The notes under the pieces are model-generated. The model was not told the DNA's origin. It searched no databases and saw nothing but the letters and a program-made list of their open reading frames with translations. 64,000 nt of DNA, from the NCBI RefSeq assembly GCF_001905545.1, contig NZ_LIPD01000013.1, forward strand, positions 186,001 through 250,000, written 5' to 3'. The position numbers were made by a program, and so were the translations under genes. Of this stretch, positions 8,674 through 17,540 are shown piece after piece. The DNA is from Streptomyces sp. CB02056. GTDB taxonomy: Bacteria > Actinomycetota > Actinomycetes > Streptomycetales > Streptomycetaceae. Position 1 is the first letter of the stretch. Each line of letters begins with the position of its first letter.

Positions 8674-9088
8674 GGTCTCCCCTGGGTGCCGATACCGGTG
8701 GTGAGGGCGGCCCGCGGCCGCACCGGTCAAATCGGGCAATTGATGAATATTCCGCCGTTAGCATGTCATGTCGCCGCAGCGGTCACCAAGGTCGCCGAGC
8801 GCTGACGACTCTCAACACGCCGGGCGCGTACGGCTGGGCTGCGGGGATGCCTCGACTGTTGCCGTCCTGTGACGCTTCCCGCCCCGTGCGGTCCGGTCAG
8901 TACGCTACCGCCGGTCGGTCCGCTCCCCGCCGGAGTTCGTCAGCGTTCGGCCCGGTTGGTCGCCCTTTTGGGAAAACTTTTGCCCCTTGCTGGGCCGGGC
9001 GGCCCGAAGCCCGCTATGGGGCCGCTCCGGGCGGGCCGGGAGCGAGGGGAAAGAGGGAGAGAAGGGGGAGGGGCGGTCGGGCGGGCCG
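8674..9088. other. intergenic region upstream of the deacetylase gene
   Basis: 415 bases with no supportable gene. It holds the deacetylase promoter. An AT-rich patch at about 8728-8768 (includes CAATTGATGAATATTCC) stands out from the surrounding GC. A purine-rich stretch lies at about 9030-9078, beyond the end of the DedA gene. Confidence 0.5.
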
Positions 9089-9685
9089 TCAGAGCGCGGC
9101 GAGTCGCCGGGTGCGGCGCACCATGCGCGCGATCGCGGTGCTGATGGCGGTGGCCGCCGCGCAGGAGACCACGAGGCTCAGCCAGGCGGTGTTGAACCAG
9201 TGGCTGTTCAGCCAGCCCAGCGTCACGATGTAGGCGGCCCAGACCAGCGCCGCCAGTGCCGACCAGTGCAGGAACCGGTGCGGATGGGCGGGGGAGTGGC
9301 CGATGGCCAGGTCGAGGACGGTCCGGCCGGCCGGGACGAACCGCGCGACCACGACCATCGCGGCGGCCGCTCCGTGGGGGCGTTCGATCAGGGCCTCCTG
9401 GACCCGGGTCACGCTGGCCGCCAGTTTCGGGCGCCGGGCGAGCCGGCGGTGCAGCACCGGGGCACCGCGCCGGGCCAGGTTCAGCAGCAGGAGGTCGCCC
9501 AGGAAGGAGGCCACCGCCACGCCCAGTCCGAGCATCAGGGGCGCGCCGTTGATCTGCGAGGTCTTGAGCACGGCCAGGATGACCAGCGTCCCGCTGGGGA
9601 TGAACGGCAGGAGGGCGTCCCCGAGCACGGCGACGAGCGCCAGCGCGCAGATCCACGAGGATCCGATCGCGGCCACGAAGTTCAA
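9089..9685 (-). CDS. DedA/VTT-family membrane protein
   Basis: 198-residue integral membrane protein of the DedA (SNARE-associated / VTT) family; relatives act in lipid scrambling or undecaprenyl-phosphate and proton-dependent membrane homeostasis. The glycine-rich GDALLPFIPSGTLVILA re-entrant segment, ASFLGDLLLLNLARRGA and the conserved ARFVPAGRTVLDLAIG are visible, followed by two more membrane helices. The start is probably TTG at 9685 (no nearby ATG; GGAGGG lies upstream), giving LNFVAAIG. Weakly marked start; the product call is firmer. Confidence 0.8.
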   Translation of the reverse strand: MNFVAAIGSSWICALALVAVLGDALLPFIPSGTLVILAVLKTSQINGAPLMLGLGVAVASFLGDLLLLNLARRGAPVLHRRLARRPKLAASVTRVQEALIERPHGAAAAMVVVARFVPAGRTVLDLAIGHSPAHPHRFLHWSALAALVWAAYIVTLGWLNSHWFNTAWLSLVVSCAAATAISTAIARMVRRTRRLAAL

Positions 9686-9755
9686 GACCCTTTACTCCCT
9701 CCGTGCCTCCCGGGGGAGCAGGTGGCTGCAGGGGTCAACGCTAGCGCCTCGACTT

Positions 9756-9768
9756 TTCATGCCATGAA
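9756..9768. promoter_or_regulatory. 13-bp palindrome upstream of dedA-like gene
   Basis: TTCATGCCATGAA is a perfect 6-bp inverted repeat around one central base, about 70 bp upstream of the DedA start, with a related TATGGCATGG at 9779-9788. A possible operator. A similar string, ATGAAATGCCATGCC, occurs near 60930. Confidence 0.3.
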
Positions 9769-10058
9769 GCACCCCGGTATGGCATGGATCACGAGTGCTG
9801 ATTCCGGCCGTGCCCCGAGGCGGCGGGCCGTGTGTCCGGGCCGTATGTCCGGGTCGGCCGGGGTGAGGGGCACCCGGGCGGCGGAGGGCCGCCGAAACCG
9901 AACGAGCCCCCGGGGCGGGGTGCCGCGCCGAGGGCTCGCAGTGATCGTCCGGTGCTGGTCCAGCCCGACGATCTTGCTGGTGGAGTGCGGATCCCGCTCC
10001 GGCGGTCCGCCTCTGGGCCCAAGCCTGCCGGACGCCGACCCCCGGTCGCGAGGGCCCG

Positions 10059-10096
10059 GGCTGGCGACTTCCGGCGCTGGCGGGAAGTCGCCAGCC
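10059..10096. terminator. perfect 14-bp hairpin in a gene-free region
   Basis: GGCTGGCGACTTCC (10059-10072) and GGAAGTCGCCAGCC (10083-10096) pair perfectly around a 10-base loop. No gene ends here, so it could terminate a small RNA, attenuate the downstream gene or bind a protein. No T-run. Confidence 0.45.
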
Positions 10097-10319
10097 GTGT
10101 TCGCCCACTGGCTCTCCGTCAGCCGAACGGTCGGTCGGACGCCCGTGCGAAATGGCCGAAACCCACTCGGACCGTGGCCGGACGACATCCCCGAGGCGGG
10201 AACAGCGAGCCCCCGGCCGTGGTTGACCCCGGTCGGCGACAGCGACCGGCGGACCACCCGGGCCCGCGCGGCCGGCCACGACGGTCGGCTCAAGGACGGC
10301 AGCCAGGAGGGCGGACGGG

Positions 10320-11411
10320 ATGACCACCGAGGACCAGCAGGAGCACGGGGCCGAACCGGCGGCCGACACGGCGATCCGGGGCACCGCCCGGGGAACGGCA
10401 CCCGCCCCGCTCTCCATCCTCGACCTGGCCACGGTCGGCGTCGGCCACACGCCCGCCGAGGCCCTCGCCGCCACCACCGAACTGGCCCGCCAGGCCGAAC
10501 AGTGGGGCTACCACCGCTTCTGGGTGGCCGAGCACCACGGCATGCCCGGAGTGGCCAGCTCCACCCCCGCCGTCCTGCTCGCCCACCTCGGGGCCAACAC
10601 CACCACGCTGCGGCTCGGCTCCGGCGGCGTCATGCTCCCCAACCACGCCCCGCTGGCCATCGCCGAGCAGTTCGGCCTGCTGGAAGCCCTGCACCCCGGG
10701 CGGATCGACCTCGGACTCGGCCGCGCCCCCGGCACCGACCAGGCCACCGCCCGGGCGCTGCGCCGCGGCCTCGCCGAAGGCGCGGACGACTTCCCGCAGC
10801 AGCTCGCCGAGCTGACCCACTTCCTCGACGGCGACTTCCCGGACGGCCACCCGTACGCCCGGCTGACGGCCGTCCCCAAGGGCGAGGGCCGCCCGCCGGT
10901 CTGGCTGCTCGGCTCCTCCGGCTTCAGCGCCCAGCTGGCGGGCCGCCTCGGCCTCCCGTTCGCCTTCGCCCACCACTTCAGCAGCGCCAACACCGTCCCG
11001 GCGCTGGACCTCTACCGCTCGTCCTTCCGCCCCTCCGCCGTGCTCGCCGAGCCGTACGCGCTGATCGGCGTGAGCGCGGTCGCCGCCGACGACGAGCCCT
11101 CGGCCCGGCGCCTCGCCCGCTCCGCGGCCCTCGGCATGCTCCGCCTGCGGCGCGGCAACCCCGGCCCGATCCCCACCCCGCAGGAGGCCGAGGAGTACCC
11201 GTACAGCCCGGTCGAGGCCGACTTCATCGACAGCTGGCTCGACAACGTCGTGCTCGGCGACCCGGGCCGGGTCGCCGACGGGCTGGAGGCCCTGCGCAAG
11301 CGGACCGGCGTGGACGAGCTGATGGTCACCTCCCACATCCACGGCCACGAGGCCCGGCTCCGCTCGTACGGCCTGATCGCCGAGGCGTACGGCCTGACGG
11401 CGACGGTGTGA
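10320..11411 (+). CDS. LLM-class flavin-dependent oxidoreductase
   Basis: 363-residue luciferase-like (bacterial luciferase TIM-barrel) oxidoreductase that would use reduced flavin. Family features: LSILDLATVGVG at the first strand, RFWVAEHHGMPGVASSTPAV, LRLGSGGVMLPNHAPLAIAE and GRIDLGLGRAPGTD. Single-subunit type of the MsnO8/YhbW subfamily. ATG behind AGGAGG. Transcribed alone, with a long gene-free leader region and a hairpin terminator behind. Substrate unknown. Confidence 0.85.
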   Translation: MTTEDQQEHGAEPAADTAIRGTARGTAPAPLSILDLATVGVGHTPAEALAATTELARQAEQWGYHRFWVAEHHGMPGVASSTPAVLLAHLGANTTTLRLGSGGVMLPNHAPLAIAEQFGLLEALHPGRIDLGLGRAPGTDQATARALRRGLAEGADDFPQQLAELTHFLDGDFPDGHPYARLTAVPKGEGRPPVWLLGSSGFSAQLAGRLGLPFAFAHHFSSANTVPALDLYRSSFRPSAVLAEPYALIGVSAVAADDEPSARRLARSAALGMLRLRRGNPGPIPTPQEAEEYPYSPVEADFIDSWLDNVVLGDPGRVADGLEALRKRTGVDELMVTSHIHGHEARLRSYGLIAEAYGLTATV

Positions 11412-11424
11412 CGGCTGCGGCCTG

Positions 11425-11468
11425 ACGGCTGTGGCGGGACCGACGGCCTGCGGTCCTGCTACAGCCGT
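11425..11468 (+). terminator. terminator of LLM oxidoreductase gene
   Basis: 17-bp stem (11425-11441 with 11452-11468, two G-T pairs) starting ACGGCTGT and ending ACAGCCGT, 10-base loop, 14 bp after the stop. Confidence 0.75.
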
Positions 11469-11691
11469 GACCGCCGCCGGGAGGTTCGACGCCCCGGGCC
11501 GGCCGGGGCGCGGGCCGAGCGCCACGCGGTGGTGGGCCACACCACCGCGGGCCGGGCGGACCGACCCGTCGGCCCGCCGGCCCGCGGCTGTTGCTCACTG
11601 CGACCGGTTCGGCTTCGCCGGGGGCAGGCGAAGTGCCGGCTCCGGGCGGGCGTCGGCCGAGGCCCCGTCTCGTTCCGGCCCGCCCCTGCGG

Positions 11692-13848
11692 CTAGCGGCC
11701 CTGTAGGGCGGGGCGGCCGTCGCGGAGTATGGCCGCGACGAGTTCGGCCTCGCCGGGGCGGGCGAAGTACCAGCCCTGGGCGGTGTCGCAGCCGGTCAGC
11801 CGCAGGCGTTCGGCCTGGGCGGCGCTCTCGATGCCCTCGGCGGTGACGGTCAGGCCGAGGGTGTGGGCGAGCTGCACCATCGCGCCGACGATCTGCTCGT
11901 CCGCGTCGCTGCGGCGGGAGCCGAGTTCCGGGCGGCCGGGCCGGTCCGTCGGGGAGGGCTCGCGGAAGCCCTCGATGAAGGTGCCGTCGAGTTTGAGCAC
12001 GTGCACCGGCAGCCGGGAGAGGTAGGCCAGGTTGGAGTAGCCGGTGCCGAAGTCGTCGATCGCGATCCGCACGCCCATGTCGGCGAGCGCCTGGAGGGCC
12101 TGGAGGGGCCGGCCGCCGGGGCCGAGCAGGGCGCTCTCGGTGATCTCCAGTTGGAGCAGCCGGGCCGGCAGGCCGGTGCGTTCGAGGGCCCGGGCGACGT
12201 CGGCGACGATGTCGGAGTCCCAGATCTGGCGGGCGGCGAGGTTGACGCTCACGAAGGTCTCGGTCTCGGGGAACTCGGCGAGCCACTGCCGGGCCTGGCG
12301 GCAGGACTCCTCCAGTACCCAGGTCCCGAGCGGCACGATCGCGCCGGTCTCCTCGGCGAGCGGGATGAAGCGGTCCGGGGAGAGCGTCCCGTAGCGGGGG
12401 TGGCGCCAGCGGACCAGCGCCTCCGCGCCGTGCACGGTGCCGTCGGCCAGGCCGACCAGCGGCTGGTACTCGATCGCGAACTCGCCGCGTTCCAGGGCCG
12501 GGCGGAGCGCGGTGGCGAGCAGCTGCCGGGTGAGCTGGTGGGCGCCGCGGTCCGGGTCGTAGAGGGTCCAGCGGGCGCGGCCGTCGGCCTTGGACCAGTA
12601 GAGCGTGGCGTCGGCGTCCTTGACCAGGTCGGTCGAGGTGGTCTCGTGCACGGACCGCTCGACCACGCCGACGCTGGCGGTGACCACCAGCCGGTGCCCG
12701 GCCACGTCGAAGGGACGTTCCAGCACCTCCAGGATCCGGGCGGCCAGCTCGGTCAGCTGCTCGCTGCCCAGGCTGTCGGTGACCAGCACGGCGAACTCGT
12801 CGCCGCCCATCCGGGCCACCAGGTGGGTGTCGCGCCCGTCGAACCCGCGCCGCAGCCGGGTGGCGACGGCGATCAGCAGTTGGTCGCCGATGTGGTGGCC
12901 GAGCGCCTCGTTGATCGCCGCGAAGCCGTCGAGGTCCAGGTAGCAGACCCCGACCCGGCGTTCGTCCGGGGCGCCGACCGGGCCCGGCTGGTCGGTCGGT
13001 GCGAGGCAGGCGGCGTCGAGCCGCTCGAAGAAGTAGGTCCGGTTGGGCAGCCGGGTCAGCGGGTCGTGCAGGGCCTGGTACTCCAGCCGGTCGCCGAGCC
13101 GGCGCTGCTCGGTGATGTCCTCGACCAGCGCGAGGGTGTAGAGGGGGTCCCCGGCGCCGTCCCGGATCAGCGAGACGGTGACCTTGCTCCAGACCGTGTG
13201 GCCCTCGCGGTGCTTGAGCTGCTTCTCCACGCGGAACCGTTCCCGCTCGCCGCGGACGAGTTCGGAGAAGAGCCGGTCCGGCATGCCCTCCGGGTCGATG
13301 ATCTCGTGCAGGTGGGTGCGGACCAGGTCGCCGACGCCCTGTCCGATCAGGGCGGCGAAGGCGGGGTTGACCTCGATGATCCGGTCCTCGGCATCGATCA
13401 GGGCCATGCCGATGACGGCGTCGCAGAAGGCGGCCCGGAACCGGGACTCGCTGGCCCGCAGCGCCGCCAGCAGCCGGTCGGTGTCGATGCTCTCCCGGCC
13501 GCTGCCGCGGGTGAGCCCCCGCTCCCGGCGGGCGTCGCCGTTGAGCGGGGCCGCGCAGGTGGGGCAGAGCAGCGGCTCCGGCTCGGTCAGCGTCCCGCGG
13601 GCGGTGAAGGAGGTGACGGGCCCCGCGGCCGGCCCGGTGACGGATCCGGAGACGGGCCCGCCGCCCGTTCCGCCGGTCGGTCCGACCACAGGTCCGGCGG
13701 CTGATCCGGCGGTGGGTCCCAGGGTCGGTTCAAGGGCCGGATCGAGGACCGGTTCCAGGACCGGAGAGGCGAGGTGGCGGTGGCACGGTGACTCCTCGTG
13801 CCGCCCGCCCGGGTGGTGTGCGTCGGCCCCCTCGTTCTGGCCCGGCAC
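11692..13848 (-). CDS. PAS-GGDEF-EAL cyclic-di-GMP turnover protein
   Basis: 718-residue cytosolic signalling protein. Order: Pro/Gly-rich low-complexity region with a CPTC motif (Cys95, Cys98), PAS domain (about 130-245), GGDEF domain with intact RMGGDEFAVLV, EAL domain with intact AEALVRW, LEITES, AIDDFGTGYSN, LKLDGTFI and AEGIE. Both diguanylate cyclase and phosphodiesterase residues appear complete, as in RmdA/CdgA-type composite proteins that control streptomycete development through BldD. Start is uncertain: the frame stays open to 14115, but GTG 13848 has GGGAG six bases upstream and was chosen. No membrane segments. Confidence 0.8.
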   Translation of the reverse strand: MPGQNEGADAHHPGGRHEESPCHRHLASPVLEPVLDPALEPTLGPTAGSAAGPVVGPTGGTGGGPVSGSVTGPAAGPVTSFTARGTLTEPEPLLCPTCAAPLNGDARRERGLTRGSGRESIDTDRLLAALRASESRFRAAFCDAVIGMALIDAEDRIIEVNPAFAALIGQGVGDLVRTHLHEIIDPEGMPDRLFSELVRGERERFRVEKQLKHREGHTVWSKVTVSLIRDGAGDPLYTLALVEDITEQRRLGDRLEYQALHDPLTRLPNRTYFFERLDAACLAPTDQPGPVGAPDERRVGVCYLDLDGFAAINEALGHHIGDQLLIAVATRLRRGFDGRDTHLVARMGGDEFAVLVTDSLGSEQLTELAARILEVLERPFDVAGHRLVVTASVGVVERSVHETTSTDLVKDADATLYWSKADGRARWTLYDPDRGAHQLTRQLLATALRPALERGEFAIEYQPLVGLADGTVHGAEALVRWRHPRYGTLSPDRFIPLAEETGAIVPLGTWVLEESCRQARQWLAEFPETETFVSVNLAARQIWDSDIVADVARALERTGLPARLLQLEITESALLGPGGRPLQALQALADMGVRIAIDDFGTGYSNLAYLSRLPVHVLKLDGTFIEGFREPSPTDRPGRPELGSRRSDADEQIVGAMVQLAHTLGLTVTAEGIESAAQAERLRLTGCDTAQGWYFARPGEAELVAAILRDGRPALQGR

Positions 13849-14111
13849 GGCATGCTCCCGTCCGCTGCTGACGCTTGACGATGTCCGGCCGGCCAGTCGG
13901 GACCCGGCGGTCGGCTCCGCACTCTGTCGTGGTCCTCGGAGTCGGTCCGCTGCGGGGCCGCCCGTCGTGGGGCGCCGGTGCGCGGGGACCCGCCTGAAGG
14001 ACAGGGCGCTGCGGCCGATCATAGGCCGCGACGGCAACACGCGGTGACCGCCGCCAGGGTGATTCGCCCGCTTTGTGATCATGAATGGCGGTACGTGCAG
14101 ACGCCCCCGGT

Positions 14112-14129
14112 GCACATCACATGATGTGC
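14112..14129. promoter_or_regulatory. 18-bp palindrome GCACATC...GATGTGC
   Basis: GCACATC and GATGTGC form a perfect 7-bp inverted repeat around ACAT. It is AT-rich relative to its surroundings and sits upstream of the cyclic-di-GMP gene; a candidate regulator site or small hairpin. Confidence 0.35.
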
Positions 14130-14167
14130 GCCAGGGGCGCGTGCGCTGAAGCCGCGCCCCTGGGCGC
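14128..14167 (-). terminator. hairpin after osmC
   Basis: GCGCCAGGGGCGCG (14128-14141) pairs with CGCGCCCCTGGGCGC (14153-14167) with one bulged base and an 11-base loop. It lies about 120 bp beyond the osmC stop; it could end that transcript. Confidence 0.5.
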
Positions 14168-14289
14168 CGACCGTGCGCCGGACGCGGACCGGTCGCGCGC
14201 CGACCGCGGGCCGGACACCGGCCGGGAGCCGGACGCCGGCCGGTCCCCGAGGGGCGCGGTGGAGAAGAAGAGGAGAAGAGGGGTGCGGT

Positions 14290-14715
14290 TCAGGCCAGCT
14301 TGGCGGTGAGGGTGATGGTGGTGCCGGTCAGGGCCTGGCTGACCGGGCAGTTGGCCTTGGCGTCCTCGGCGGCCTTGACGAAGCCCGCCTCGTCCAGGCC
14401 CGGCACCGTGCCGGTGACGGTCAGGTGGATGCCGGTGATGCCCTCGCCCGGCTGGAAGGTGACGTCGGCCTGGGTCTCCAGCGTGGTGGGCGGGGTGCCG
14501 GCGCCGGTGAGGCCGTGGGAGAGGGCCATCGAGAAGCACGCCGAGTGGGCGCCGGCGATGAGCTCCTCCGGGCTGGTCTTGCCGTTGGCCTGCTCGGCGC
14601 GGGACGGCCAGGACACCGGGTACGTGCCGATGCCGGACGATTCGAAGGTCACCTGGCCCTGGCCGGCGACGAGGTTGCCCTCCCAGGCCGTACGGGCGGT
14701 GCGGGTGGTTGCCAC
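14290..14715 (-). CDS. OsmC-family peroxiredoxin
   Basis: 141-residue cytosolic OsmC protein that reduces organic hydroperoxides with two cysteines. Both are present: Cys60 in HSACFSMAL and Cys123 in NCPVSQAL. Length matches the family. Start is GTG 14715, seven bases after GGAGGA. Monocistronic; divergent from the chorismate mutase gene. No regulator (OhrR-type) gene is adjacent. Confidence 0.92.
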   Translation of the reverse strand: MATTRTARTAWEGNLVAGQGQVTFESSGIGTYPVSWPSRAEQANGKTSPEELIAGAHSACFSMALSHGLTGAGTPPTTLETQADVTFQPGEGITGIHLTVTGTVPGLDEAGFVKAAEDAKANCPVSQALTGTTITLTAKLA

Positions 14716-14991
14716 GATCGGTTCCTCCAGTGCTGAGGGAGAGTGTTCGAGCGGTCACTTCCGGTCATGCGTGCCCCAGCCTACGGGCAGGGGCCTCCCC
14801 GCTCCGGCGTGTCACGCCGCAGCGGGGAGGCGGTGCGCGGTGCCGGCGGGCGGCTCCGGGGCGCTGTCCGGATCGTGGACGGTTCTGTTCGACGGTGCGG
14901 GGCCGGAGCGGGGGCCCTGTTAGATTTGCCCGGGCCCGAGCCCGGCCGGCGTACGGTCGGGCGCCCACTCCAGACACCGGGAGCCGCCCCG

Positions 14992-15327
14992 ATGACGGAC
15001 CACTCCACGACCCCCGACGCCGCTCTGCCCCAGGGGATCGACGACGCCGTACGGGCCGAGCTGACCAGCCTGCGCGAGAGCATCGACAACATCGACGCCG
15101 CGGTGGTCCACATGCTGGCCGAGCGTTTCAAGGCGACCCAGCGGGTCGGCCGGCTCAAGGCCGAGCACAAGCTGCCGCCGGCCGACCCGGCGCGCGAGCG
15201 GGACCAGATCAAGCGGCTGCGGGAGCTGGCGGCGGGGGCGAAGCTGGACCCGGTCTTCGCGGAGAAGTTCCTGAACTTCATCATCGCCGAGGTCATCCGC
15301 CACCACGAGGCCATCGCCCGCGCCTGA
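14992..15327 (+). CDS. chorismate mutase (AroQ type)
   Basis: 111-residue all-helical chorismate mutase converting chorismate to prephenate for Phe/Tyr synthesis. LTSLRESIDNIDAAVVHML, RVGRLKAEHKLPPADPARE and FLNFIIAEVIRHHE mark the three helices; the Arg and Lys residues of the AroQ active site are in place. No secretion signal. The open frame extends upstream to 14743 but the ATG at 14992 has GGGAG upstream and gives the normal length. Monocistronic. Confidence 0.9.
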   Translation: MTDHSTTPDAALPQGIDDAVRAELTSLRESIDNIDAAVVHMLAERFKATQRVGRLKAEHKLPPADPARERDQIKRLRELAAGAKLDPVFAEKFLNFIIAEVIRHHEAIARA

Positions 15328-15607
15328 CCGGGCCGGAGCCCGCACGCCCGGAGGCCGGAGGCCCCCGCGCCCGGAGCCCGCACCCCACCCGGAGACGGAG
15401 ACGGAGCGGACCGCCGGCAGCGGGCCCCGGTCGTTCCCGGCCCCTCCCGGCCGTTCCCAGGTGACCCCCGGTGATCCCCGGTGCGACCCCTCGGGGCTCC
15501 CCTGGGACACCCGGCGATGTCGGCGGCGGCTAAATGACCGATTTCGTCAGGCTCCACGGTTGGCGTAGCGTGCAGGTTTCCCCAGCCGGAGAGGTGGAGC
15601 AGCGACG

Positions 15608-16396
15608 ATGGCGGTGAACCTGCCCGAAACGCCCAGCGGGGCCGGAGCCCCCAGCGGCTCCGCGTCGAACGTCCACGAGGTGTCCGGCGGCCGCGCCGAG
15701 GCCCGCCGTCGGGCGCGCGGTTCGCGCGGCCGTACGGACCGCCGCGCGGGCCGGCGTCCCCGGCCGTGGTGGATCGAGCTGCCGGTGATGGCGGCGGTCG
15801 GCCTGGTGGTCGCGCTGCTGATCAAGACCTGCCTGTTCCAGGTGTTCACCATCCCGTCCGGCTCGATGGAGAACACCCTGCGGATCGGCGACCGGGTCGG
15901 CGTGAACAAGCTGGCGCCGCTGACCGGCTGGGAGCCGGAGCCGGGGCAGCCGGTGGTGTTCAAGGACCCGGGGGGCTGGCTGCCGCCGCAGCCGACCGAC
16001 CCGAACCCGGTCACCAACGCGGTGAGCTCGGTGCTCAGCTTCGTCGGCCTGGTGCCGCCGAAGGACGACAACTACCTGGTCAAGCGGGTCATCGCGACCG
16101 GCGGCCAGACCGTGCAGTGCGAGGGCACCACACTGACCGTCGACGGGCGGAAGGTCGACGAGCCGTACCTGCACCCCGGGGACGACTCCTGCGCCGGGCT
16201 GGACTTCGGGCCGGTGAAGGTGCCCTCGGGCTACGTCTGGGTCGAGGGCGACCACCGCAGCGACTCCGCGGACTCCCGGTACCACCAGCACGGCCCGGGC
16301 GGCGGCGCCGTGCCGGTGGACAACGTGGTCGGCCCGGTGTCGGCCGTCGTGTGGCCGCTCAGTCACCTCGACTGGTTCGGCTGGACCGGCCGCTGA
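15608..16396 (+). CDS. lepB: signal peptidase I (S26 family)
   Basis: 262-residue membrane peptidase that cleaves Sec and Tat signal peptides. A basic cytosolic N-terminus (RRRARGSRGRTDRRAGRR) precedes one membrane helix (about 57-75). Catalytic Ser86 lies in IPSGSMENT and general-base Lys159 in YLVKRVIATGG; box E reads GDHRSDSADSR. Streptomycetes carry several paralogues, usually clustered by rplS; this one is alone. The 3' end overlaps the convergent EamA gene by 38 bp. Confidence 0.92.
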   Translation: MAVNLPETPSGAGAPSGSASNVHEVSGGRAEARRRARGSRGRTDRRAGRRPRPWWIELPVMAAVGLVVALLIKTCLFQVFTIPSGSMENTLRIGDRVGVNKLAPLTGWEPEPGQPVVFKDPGGWLPPQPTDPNPVTNAVSSVLSFVGLVPPKDDNYLVKRVIATGGQTVQCEGTTLTVDGRKVDEPYLHPGDDSCAGLDFGPVKVPSGYVWVEGDHRSDSADSRYHQHGPGGGAVPVDNVVGPVSAVVWPLSHLDWFGWTGR

Positions 16397-17453
16397 TCCC
16401 GCGCTCGGCGGCCACCCGGTCGGGGGCCCCGGGCCCGGCGGCTCCAGAGCTGTCGGCCCCCGCGTCTGAACCCGAGCCCGAACCCGTTCCCGAGCCCGTC
16501 CCTGAACCCGTCCCCGATCCCGTCTCCGCGGGCTTGCTCGCCTGCGCCGCGAAGGCGCCGGTCAGCACCAGCAGGCCGCCCGCGATCTGCGGCACCCCGA
16601 GGTGCTCGCCGAGCAGCACCCAGGCCGTCACGGTGGCGACCACGGCCTCCAGGTTGGCGACCACCCCGGCGATCGGCGGCGAGAGGTAGCCGACCGAGAT
16701 CACCCCGGTCAGGTAGGCGAGCACGGTCGCGATCAGGACCATCCACGCGGCCGGGACGAACGCGGGCAGGGTGTGCCCGTTCATCACCACCGACCCGCCG
16801 AGCCGGCTCCAGTCGGCCTGCCACGGCCGGGTGAGGACGGTGAGCAGCACCGCGCCGACGAGCAGCCCGAACGCGCTGACGGCGAGCGGGTCGACCGGGC
16901 GGTCGCCGTGCCGGCCGGCGTCGGCGAGCACGAAGTAGCCGACCTGGCAGAAGGCCGCGCCGAGGGCGAACAGCACGCCCAGCGCGTCGAAGCTCAGACC
17001 GTTCCAGACCTCGACCACGCAGGCCAGCCCGGCCACCGCGACGCCGGCGCCGATGGCCGCGCCGCGGGTGATCGGCTTGCGCTGGACGAACTTGACGTAG
17101 CCGATCAGCAGCGGCGGGCCGAGGTACTCGATGAGCAGGGCGACGCCGACCGGGATGCGGGAGATCGCCGCGAAGTAGCAGGCCTGGACGCCCGCCACGG
17201 CGAGCAGGCCGAAGCCGAGCAGCAGGCCGGGGCGGCGCAGGACGGCGTCCCGGTGCCGGTAGGCGATCGGGAGGAGTGCCACCGCCGCCCCGGTGACGCG
17301 GAGCCACACCACGTGCAGGGGGGAGAGTCCGGCCTCTATCAGCGGCTTGGCCGCGGTGCCGGAGCCGCCGAAGGCGAAGGCGGAGACGAGCGCGAGGCCG
17401 AGGCCGAGGGTTCTGCCCGAAGGGAGGGTGGGCGAGGCCGTTGATCTGTGCAC
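16359..17453 (-). CDS. EamA-family (RhtA-like) exporter
   Basis: 364-residue membrane transporter with ten helices in two EamA halves; relatives export amino acids or other metabolites. Conserved ISRIPVGVALLIEYLGPPLL is visible. A 60-residue tail after the last helix holds a (Gly-Ser-Gly-Thr) repeat and then polar residues; the tail is encoded by 12-bp repeats and overlaps the end of lepB. The start is GTG 17453 and lacks a ribosome site; a TATGAC -10-like box just upstream may mean a leaderless message. Confidence 0.85.
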   Translation of the reverse strand: MHRSTASPTLPSGRTLGLGLALVSAFAFGGSGTAAKPLIEAGLSPLHVVWLRVTGAAVALLPIAYRHRDAVLRRPGLLLGFGLLAVAGVQACYFAAISRIPVGVALLIEYLGPPLLIGYVKFVQRKPITRGAAIGAGVAVAGLACVVEVWNGLSFDALGVLFALGAAFCQVGYFVLADAGRHGDRPVDPLAVSAFGLLVGAVLLTVLTRPWQADWSRLGGSVVMNGHTLPAFVPAAWMVLIATVLAYLTGVISVGYLSPPIAGVVANLEAVVATVTAWVLLGEHLGVPQIAGGLLVLTGAFAAQASKPAETGSGTGSGTGSGTGSGSGSDAGADSSGAAGPGAPDRVAAERGISGRSSRTSRGD

Positions 17454-17540
17454 GGCCGCATTGTGACAGTCATACCAATGATCGGGTAAGGCGCCATTCC
17501 GTCATTCGGTCCTGCCCTTCACCGTACGCGGCGGCGAAAT

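Larger units (their letters stand above)
9686..10319. other. 634-bp region without a recognisable gene
   Basis: Open frames exist on both strands (for example minus 9692-10477) but they have no ribosome site, no recognisable protein and lie antisense to each other. Two hairpin-forming elements are present: CGAGCCC/GGGCTCG around 9901-9938 and a perfect 14-bp stem at 10059-10096. An untranslated RNA is possible but not shown. Confidence 0.5.
13849..14289. other. region upstream of the cyclic-di-GMP gene
   Basis: The cyclic-di-GMP reading frame stays open to 14115 but looks non-coding above 13848. The rest holds a palindrome (14112-14129), a strong hairpin (14128-14167), and a short GC repeat GCCGGACACCGGCCGGG / GCCGGACGCCGGCCGG at about 14210-14242. 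No gene seen. Confidence 0.5.

Noticed and set aside
11863..13704. A 613-codon plus-strand open frame over the cyclic-di-GMP gene
   Set aside because: Antisense shadow produced by high GC; the minus-strand product has intact PAS, GGDEF and EAL motifs.
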